Part shown: positions 51,857 through 64,000 of the stretch, in pieces
Layout of the letters: each line of letters opens with the position of its first letter
How positions within the stretch are numbered: the first letter of the stretch is position 1
Origin: Brachyhypopomus gauderio
Lineage: Eukaryota > Chordata > Actinopteri > Gymnotiformes > Hypopomidae
Length of the DNA stretch: 64,000 bases
Assembly: GCF_052324685.1 (NCBI RefSeq)
Contig: NC_135212.1
Span: 26,661,915 to 26,725,914 of the forward strand
Direction of reading: 5' to 3'
The notes under the pieces: model-generated
Seen by the model: the letters and a program-made list of their open reading frames with translations, nothing else
Told to the model about the DNA's origin: nothing
Databases searched by the model: none
Made by a program: the position numbers and the translations under genes

Positions 51857-54800
51857 TGATTGGATTGATCAGGTGATCAAGTACTTCTTGATAACCTTGA
51901 TTATTTTCATTAAAAACTCCTTATTTTGTGAATTAGTTTAACTAATTAATTAATAACTAACAAATAACTAATAACACTGCCAGAAGACATAACTTTGACT
52001 ATATGCAAGACCCCAGTCATGATCAAGTTTTGGAACTGGACAAAATACCAGATCATTAATAGGCAGAAAATAGAAGGTCAAGGTAATTATTTAAGCAAAT
52101 TGCTAGCGTAAATGTTGTTTAATAGTTATAACAACTGTTCAATCATAATACTTTTGAAACATTTGGTACTTACAGTGTAGTACTAGAATGTCTATATCCA
52201 AGAGGTGGTGCACACCACTGACCTCTGGGTACTTCACCCAGTATTGATAAGGCAGTGCAAAGTTCATATTTCATACGGGTGCTCTGAAATTAACAGCGCT
52301 AATTTAAAGGATTTGTTTTTAAAGTAAGGAGTCAGTATGATTTTTTACCATGTCATGTATGTTTATGGAACATTCCATTCAAAACCCATTCAAGGTTATT
52401 TCTTATCAGTGGTTTGGAGAAGGTTAGGTAACATTCCACTGGCTCTGATTGGCTAGAAGTGGCACATTACTCCATTGTGTAGGAAAGCGACAGTGTTAGC
52501 GTCAGTGTATTTTTGTGTAACAGGTCTATTTTTAGCTAGCAAAAAAATCAGGAAAATAATATCCTAACGTTATCCACAACATGTGAACATCAGTGTGTCA
52601 TGTAGGCTGGAAATATGTTACAAATTTGATAAGACTGCATTCAGTCCAGGAGCAGAATGTAATGACATGGAGTACAGTACAGATGGAGATAGGACAAACC
52701 TTTTGGTTTCACAGCAGTTCCAATCAATCTTTGTTATGTAATGTCATGCTGCAAAGGACGTGCATTATAAACTCACAATGTTTTACATTTTTAAATAATT
52801 GGTCTAGTTCATCACTGACCTTAGAGTGGTTTGAGATATACTCAAATTGGAATGTGTAAAGTACAGTATCTAAATACTGTACTTTAAAATCACTGTAAAA
52901 GTATATGGTGAAATTAAATGCTAGACTTGCATTGCATTGCATCATTACAGAATGCCTCATTGCAAGAGCATGTGGAAAGGATAGATTTAGGATGTTCACT
53001 TTTAGGCTCTGTTCACTTAAGCTCTGGTATGAGTTTCCTCCAAAATGCCTCTGGATCTAATTTTACACACAAATCCCATTAATTAACTGTAGATGCAACT
53101 TGCAGATTGTGAGCTGCTTCCAGGTTTTTGATAATAGCTGGTTTGCCAAGTACCGAGAGGCTAAACGCTTTGGCAGCCATGAGCGAAGCGGGACGCTGGA
53201 CGCAGGACGCCATGGCCTGTCCATTCATCTCCACACCCTGCAGGCCATTTTGCTCAAAAAAGAAACTGACTCGTGTGCCTGAGCTTTGTTCAGTCAACAA
53301 CTGAGGCTGTGGCTCAATACACCTTGGAGTTTTATTTGTTGCCATGCTTTGTTTTGGGGTTTTTTTGTGTCCTAAGCACAAATGTGACGACTGTGGATTG
53401 TTCCCGGTGCCTGAATGGCTTTGGTGCCTTTGGTTGAGCCCTTTCCAATGCCTGGACCCTGAGCTAAAACTGCATGCTATTGACTTCTCATCATGCAGCG
53501 CTCTGTGTGCCTGTAGCTGTAATGAGCTTTGCCTTGTGTTAGGCACAGAGGTACATCCAGTTCAGCTTAGTCACAGACAAATGCTAAACCATCTCAATTG
53601 CTCCTTTATTCTATGGCCCTCTAAACAGCCATGATGAAAACTGCCATTTTGAACAAAAGGAAAACACAAAGACAGAACACCCAGGGGCATTTTAATCAAT
53701 ATGAAAATACCTTTACTACTGTGACAATGTATGGTCTTCACTCAGCATCATGAGAATGTAAAAGAAGAAACCATTAGATTCTAAATCCTAGTGAAACAGT
53801 CATAGATATTTCTTTTATTCTTCTCTTTTTCAAAAATAAAAACTAAATAAACAAAAATGCAAGGTCAAATCAGACAGCGAGAAACACATAAAACAAAGTT
53901 TACAATATTACACAATATTACACATTGACCCAGAACTTTTCTTTCAGTCTGAAGCACCGTGTACACAGAAGAAGATGATTCATTAGTAGGTCTTATTCCG
54001 AGAGATATTTCTGTGGTAAAAGTGATAAACTGCAGGGCAAATGATGCTTCTACAGTGAGAAGCATGAAGATAAAAATACACAGAAAATCTAAAGCATTCA
54101 CAGTGAAGCATGATGGGTATTTTGGCATTGGGCAGTGTTATTGTTGTTGATTTGAGGTTGTTTATGGCTAAGATACCTACATGATCTTAGATGTGGCAAG
54201 AGAGGATTTTCAGATCAATTATAGCTGCAAAGATAAAAATATGCTGATGCACACTGGTAGTAAATGATATCTGCAGTTAATCAAACTGACAGACAAGTAG
54301 GGCAGAGTCTTGGGATCATGAATAGTGACATTATCTGAGGTTTAAGGGGGACTTAAGGGGACTTGGCCTGTACGTGTGAGAGATTATAGACTCTGGGATG
54401 ACTGAGCAGCAACAGGCCTGACTGGCTCAACTCATCCTTCAAAAATGACCTTATTAAAAGTGACTTATTTATCTTCAAAGAAAGGGCATCTTGAAGGATT
54501 ATAGAGGAAAGAAATATTTTACTATCAACGTAGCCGTGGTTATGTCACTAGTACAATTGTTTTTTTTATTTTTTTTATCTGTCAGTGTTCTGGTTGTATC
54601 CCAAAAATGGTTTATCTTTATGGTAGACTTACATGTGCACCATTAAAATATATACACATACTCTATAATTCTGTGAGGCTGCTTAAATCTGGCACATATA
54701 AAATTATTAATATGAGATTTACATGAAAGGTTTAAAGTATTATGCTTACATGAAGCTGATTTGTTAAAATGCGGTGATTACTGGTGGTGTTTCGGTACAT

Positions 54801-55034
54801 TTTTGATACATGGAGCCATTTTCCTCTGACGAGAATGAAAGCATTCAAATTCAGTCAGTCATAAGTGGGCATAGCTGCTTTTAGGTGTCCACTGTAATGG
54901 TGGCAGCAAACAGGGTGAATGCATACAGGGCAAACAGGGTGAATGCATACACACAGTAGTTACTATGAGGGGCAGTAACATGAGCCTCATACTCTTGGAC
55001 CAACTGCGCTGTGAGGAGGTGCAGGCTATTTTTT
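51857..55034. other. Intergenic ralyl-urah; unassigned minus frame 53079-53546
   Basis: Mostly AT-rich. A 155-codon minus-strand frame at 53079-53546 (MPNTRQSSLQLQAHRALHDE at its start) lies in a block of higher GC. I do not recognise it, and no splice sites or promoter mark it, so it may be a decayed repeat or chance. Nothing else is supported. Confidence 0.35.
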
Positions 55035-55040
55035 TTTATT
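55035..55040 (-). promoter_or_regulatory. ralyl: Poly(A) signal of the ralyl-like gene
   Basis: AATAAA on the minus strand about 50 bases past the stop codon at 55091, supporting 55091-55207 as a terminal exon. Confidence 0.6.
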
Positions 55041-55090
55041 TAGGTTGCAGGTGTTGTCCCGGGAACTGTTAGCATGGCGATCGATGTGTT

Positions 55091-60174
<5,084 letters not shown>

Positions 60175-61705
60175 CTGAGGAACAGAGAACCCACCAGCGT
60201 CACTTCACACCAAAACACCAGCGTGCTGTGGGACGCAACACAACAGACAGAGTTGTGACTCTAGTGACTCTCGTTGGCCATTTGTCAAGCAAGCAACCAC
60301 CTTCGGACTTCATTCTTCGTGTGTCTGGACAGTGTAACATGTGCAAACGCTATTAGTGCATTTCAACATGGGGTTCTGAGCGTTTCTCATTTCAGCAGAG
60401 AGGCAGGGATGCTCTGGAGGAGGAGGGGCGGCCCACAGGGGCGGGACCTGCGCAAGGCATCAGAGGAGAACACCAATGTTCCCCACACCTCAAATGAACA
60501 CCCAGCCCCTAATGAAGGTCACACACACGCTGTAGTCCTGTAGTTCTCCTGTACAGCGGCCTCTCCTCCCCGCCAGTCTCCTCCCTGCTTGTTCTCCTCT
60601 TTCTCACTCGCGTCTCTCGAGGCACTCGTTCCTCCTTAGAGTGGTAAGCCGCTCTTATCTCTCACGACATCAAATTGGTACTGTCAGAGCAAGTCAAAAG
60701 CTCCTCGGCGATGCACTGCAGAGTTCAGTATCACGTGTCACCCGGGATACCGATAGCCGTCCTGATAGGAGGGAAACGGTAGGATGGCAGACACGTGTCT
60801 GCTCAGGACACACTCACCTCCTCATACCAGGACTGTTATTCTCTAATTTTCATCTTTTCATTTTGGTTTAAATTATTAGTATCTCATAATTATGAAACCT
60901 AAAGCATGGATTTAAACATAAAGTAGCTTGTGAAAAAGTGTGCAATATTAAAAATCATCAGATTGGTAGTAAATATGTCTTCTAATTTTGTTCCAATCAG
61001 AAAAATTCATTACAAAACAACATCAGATACAGATACAGAAAATCTAGTCTAACATTTGGGTTTGTACAAGATCTGTAATGAGAATGCTTGAAAACACTAA
61101 CAATAGTGATTTCTGTATAGTCAGGTGCTCCAGACAAGATGTTTGATCAAAAAAGTCCATGCACTTGAGTTACAAAAGGTAAGCTGACTTACTACAGTAA
61201 TTTAAGACAGCATGTATATCACAATATATGATATTCATAATGCAGTTTTACAGTTGTGGGTTTCTCTACTGTATGTTTATAATAATTTGTTCTGTGGCTT
61301 GTGAAAGGCAATGGCAACATTTGCACACAGTTAGAAAATGGAAATGATCAACAAAGTTATAGTTCTCTTAAGGACTGTGTGGTACAGACAGGGTGACCAA
61401 GCTGTATCTTATTTTTGACTGACAGCTGAAGTAGTGTCCTGATTACGAGTGCATAGAGGAGACAGGATTAAGACAAGGGAAAGCCTTTAAGCTCCTAATC
61501 CACAACTAAGCAGATAAGACTCGAATAAACAATTACATAGATACTTCCTTGGCAGCCTTCACTTAGAAAGCTGAGAGTTCATTCGCAAATTGGTTGGCGT
61601 TTATTTAGTTGTCCGGTGTCAACCTCTGAAGCCTTTACACCATTGGCTTTAAAATATTACCCCCTGTGCTTGGTTGGAGCAGATTGCTGCAGGCTTTGGC
61701 TTTTA
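60175..61705. other. Intron/intergenic DNA, nothing recognised
   Basis: I looked here for the upstream RNA-recognition exons of the ralyl-like gene and found none. A GC-rich stretch at 60405-60460 has no recognisable frame. Confidence 0.5.
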
Positions 61706-61709
61706 TTAA

Positions 61710-63887
61710 CCTCCTAAGACCCGAACTCTTGCATGGCATGCATTTTTTATTTCTCTTTGATATTTGGGTTAATTGGCACCTGATTAGTGTAAAAATTAAG
61801 AATTATCTTTTTACATAATGTAGTTTCTGAGAAAAATGATGTGCACATATGAGGACTTTCGTTTTATATTTCGATAGAACACAATGAAGTTGCAATTAGT
61901 AATGATGTAAAAAACATTTATTATATGCCTGAACACAGCAGCATTTTTTTGCCTATGAGCAAAACAGAAGTAGAAACAACATTTGTGTCCCTTTGAGCTA
62001 TAAAGCTCATATGTAGTGCTGCTTGAACAAGAAGACAAAGTAAAAAACATAGTTTTGTATTTACTGTTCTTTTACTTTTCTGCATGAACAATTGCATTTT
62101 ATTTACATTCCAAAACTGCTACTTCAAAAGTTTTTTTTTTTTTTTCCCCTGTGGGAATGTGTTTACACACATGAGTGAAATGCTGTGTAACAGTTGCGAT
62201 CTCCATGTAAGCACAGGAACACCTTGCATATAACACTCTACACTTGAGTTTTTCCTGAACAGCCTTTTGCTCTGGCATTTGTGCACTGGCCCTCCTGCGG
62301 AATGAGACACTGCCTTCACTGGACGCTTTTCCCTTGGACTAACACATCTTGGTCATCCTGTTCTGAAGCGTCAGAGATGTCATTGGCATGCTGAGCCAAG
62401 AACTTCATGGCCGCTTAGATTTGAAAATCAGGGGGCTGCAGGATGTTCTTCTTTGGCGTGCCACATATAGTCAGGTCTTTGTGGTACAGTAGCCAGCTGT
62501 TGGCTAAAGCCAAATCTGTGAAGTGCATTATCATCTGCAGCATCCATTTCTTTGTACAGCCACTCATAATTCTATCTGCAAGGTCAACTCCACCCATCTT
62601 AGAGTTGTATTGATGGATGATATTTGGTCACGAGATGGTCACATTGTTTCAGCTTTTTGTCCCATCTCTGGCAGTTGCCTTCTGCCCACTCATGCTCAAA
62701 TGGGTCCTCCTCACGCTCAAACTGGGCTTGATTTGATGTTAGTGGAGAACATCACATCACATCCCACGCCCTTCTTTAGACTATTCTTGATGGCTTACAT
62801 TTACATTTATGGCATTTGGCAGACGCCCTTATCCAGAGCAACTTACAATTTTATCTCATTTTTATACAAGTGAGCAATTGAGGGTTAAGGGTGCTCAGGA
62901 GCATCTCAGTCATGGCATCAGGTCTGGGAATCGAACCCACGACCCTCCGGTCACAAGACCAGTTCTCTAACCACCAGGCCATGACTGCCCTATGGCTTGG
63001 TCCTGGTGTTGTCTCTTCAGGGTTTGAGATATCAGCCTGCTCTTGCCGTGTTCGAGAGTGACGTCTAGGAGTGCGTGATCTGGCAATGTCACGATCTGAA
63101 TGATATTCTTCATATTCATCACGGTGACGTGTACGTCCCCTGGTAAGCTGAGAGGGCTGTGGAATGGGATCATTACACCCACTACTGTCCCCCTCACTGC
63201 TGCTTGGCTCTTGTTGTGGGGCTGATATTCAGTATCCCCCACAAAATCATCAGTGTCTGACAAATCTTCCACCTCTGAGTTGTCTCCACTAAATAACTCC
63301 AGTGCTTGTGATAGAGAATAACACTCTGGAAAAAAAAACAAAAAAACATAATGAGAAAAAAATCTAATTAAAAAATATGTAGATTTATTTATAAAACATG
63401 CTATATCTGCTTGTACTGTAGTAAACTATATTTTTTAACCTAAAACATCCCAAAATTCTGTCACTCACATTATGTTGTTAGCATATATGACATCCTATCA
63501 ACTGAACTAAGTCCGCAAGTCCACATATGTGTAAGTCATGTTTAGCGTCATGGTAAATAGTTAAAAGTTGCTAACTTTTGTAAAATTTGACGTTCATAAC
63601 AAACATTGAACGCTTTTATACATATCTGAAAAAGAATCAGCCACAAAATCTGATCAATTTGTTTACCTGGTCGATGTTTGTATCGGGAGTTCCCATCCGA
63701 ACTTTTGGGTGTGTTGTCCGCCATTGTGAAAAAAAACTGTAATGTGTTATACACTTCTGCCACCACTAAGGGGCAGTATAACGTCCTCGTAAGCGGACAC
63801 CAGAACATTGTGGAGCAAAATTTAGCGCTGTGGTCTAGACAACCCAAAATGTTACGTCCACGCATGTGGATGGAAGGTCCTAGGAGG
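61710..63887 (-). mobile_element. piggyBac element, internally deleted, with TTAA ends
   Basis: The element is bounded by TTAA at 61706-61709 and 63888-63891 and by inverted ends CCTCCTAAGACC and GGTCCTAGGAGG (one mismatch). On the minus strand a transposase start (MADNTPKSSDGNSRYKHRP) lies at 63667-63724 with a GTAAAC donor, followed by an acceptor and ALELFSGDNSEVEDLSDTDD at about 63250-63300, the acidic N-terminal region. A short C-terminal block MGGVDLADRIMSG and HFTDLALANSWLLYHKDLT follows at 62415-62597. The middle of the transposase, including most of the catalytic aspartates, is missing, so it cannot move itself. Confidence 0.9.
62797..62991 (-). mobile_element. tRNA-derived SINE nested in the piggyBac element
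   Basis: On the minus strand it begins GGGCAGTCATGGCCTGGTGG with an A box (TGGCCTGGTGGTTAGAG, 62965-62981) and has a B box (GGTTCGATTCC, 62927-62937), the RNA polymerase III promoter of a tRNA. It ends in an AAATGTAAATGTAA tail. Perfect ATGGCTT repeats flank it at 62790-62796 and 62992-62998, the target duplication. It is the widespread fish family with GGCAGACGCCCTTATCCAGA. Confidence 0.9.
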
Positions 63888-63891
63888 TTAA

Positions 63892-64000
63892 ACAAGCTTT
63901 GAAATGACAGCAGTTAATTGGTGTGGGGAGACAGCAGCCATGTTGTTTTGTGATTTTGGCGTAGGCGCAGTAATTGCAGCCAATGCCACTCAAACCTTGC
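63892..64000. other. Right edge, nothing recognised
   Basis: Unique sequence outside the piggyBac target site; too short to interpret. Confidence 0.5.

Noticed and set aside
62927-62981. tRNA gene
   Set aside because: A and B boxes are present but no cloverleaf continues, and the sequence has a SINE body, tail and target duplication.

Overview
The window is nuclear DNA of a ray-finned fish. The genes have short exons with GT-AG introns, the intergenic DNA is full of long (AC)n, (GA)n and minisatellite arrays, and the mobile elements are typical of teleosts (L2-like LINE, Ty3/gypsy chromovirus, hAT, piggyBac, Penelope-like, tRNA-derived SINE). The SINE type and protein sequences suggest an otophysan such as a characiform, gymnotiform or catfish, but that is only an impression.

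Nine protein-coding genes can be read, all on the minus strand. From high to low coordinates they are: an RNA-binding gene of the RALY/hnRNP C family, best matching ralyl (55091-60174, 5' part off the right edge); urah (50025-50818); pdcd5 (46217-49179); mvd (41872-44979); cyba (39106-41232); tcf25 (25014-37306); mc1r (17537-18505); tubb3 (4735-10133); and the first coding exon of def8 (1405-1510, rest off the left edge). For tubb3, tcf25, cyba, mvd, pdcd5 and urah I assembled complete exon sets whose phases close exactly, giving proteins of 450, 669, 187, 401, 127 and 139 residues. The order def8-tubb3-mc1r-tcf25 is that of human 16q24.3, and cyba-mvd is the neighbouring 16q24.2 block. The genes are not a pathway: they cover microtubules, pigment signalling, the NADPH oxidase subunit p22phox, sterol synthesis, apoptosis, urate breakdown and RNA binding.

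Region by region: 1-325 DNA-transposon end; 1405-3150 def8 5' end with an intronic tandem array; 4735-10325 tubb3 and its promoter; 10335-17500 gene-free, with a decayed gypsy element, telomere-like DNA and a 0.9-kb minisatellite of 12-bp units; 17537-18505 mc1r; 20410-21350 LINE remnant; 25014-37306 tcf25, holding a LINE and a splice-donor minisatellite; 39106-44979 cyba and mvd (with a second splice-donor minisatellite); 46217-50818 pdcd5 and urah; 50899-51848 hAT element with a perfect 8-bp target duplication just upstream of urah; 55091-60174 ralyl-like; 61710-63887 piggyBac element with TTAA ends and a nested SINE.

The most interesting signals concern splicing. Two unrelated genes, tcf25 (intron 17) and mvd (intron 4), carry minisatellites whose repeat unit includes the exon's own 5' splice site, so each copy recreates a donor. 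In tcf25, intron 12 has a (CA)n tract just after the donor and a complementary (TG)n tract just before the acceptor. Intron 10 ends in about 128 bp of (TG)n/(GC)n in place of a pyrimidine tract. I found no clearly new gene system; the donor-bearing minisatellites are the best candidate for something undescribed.
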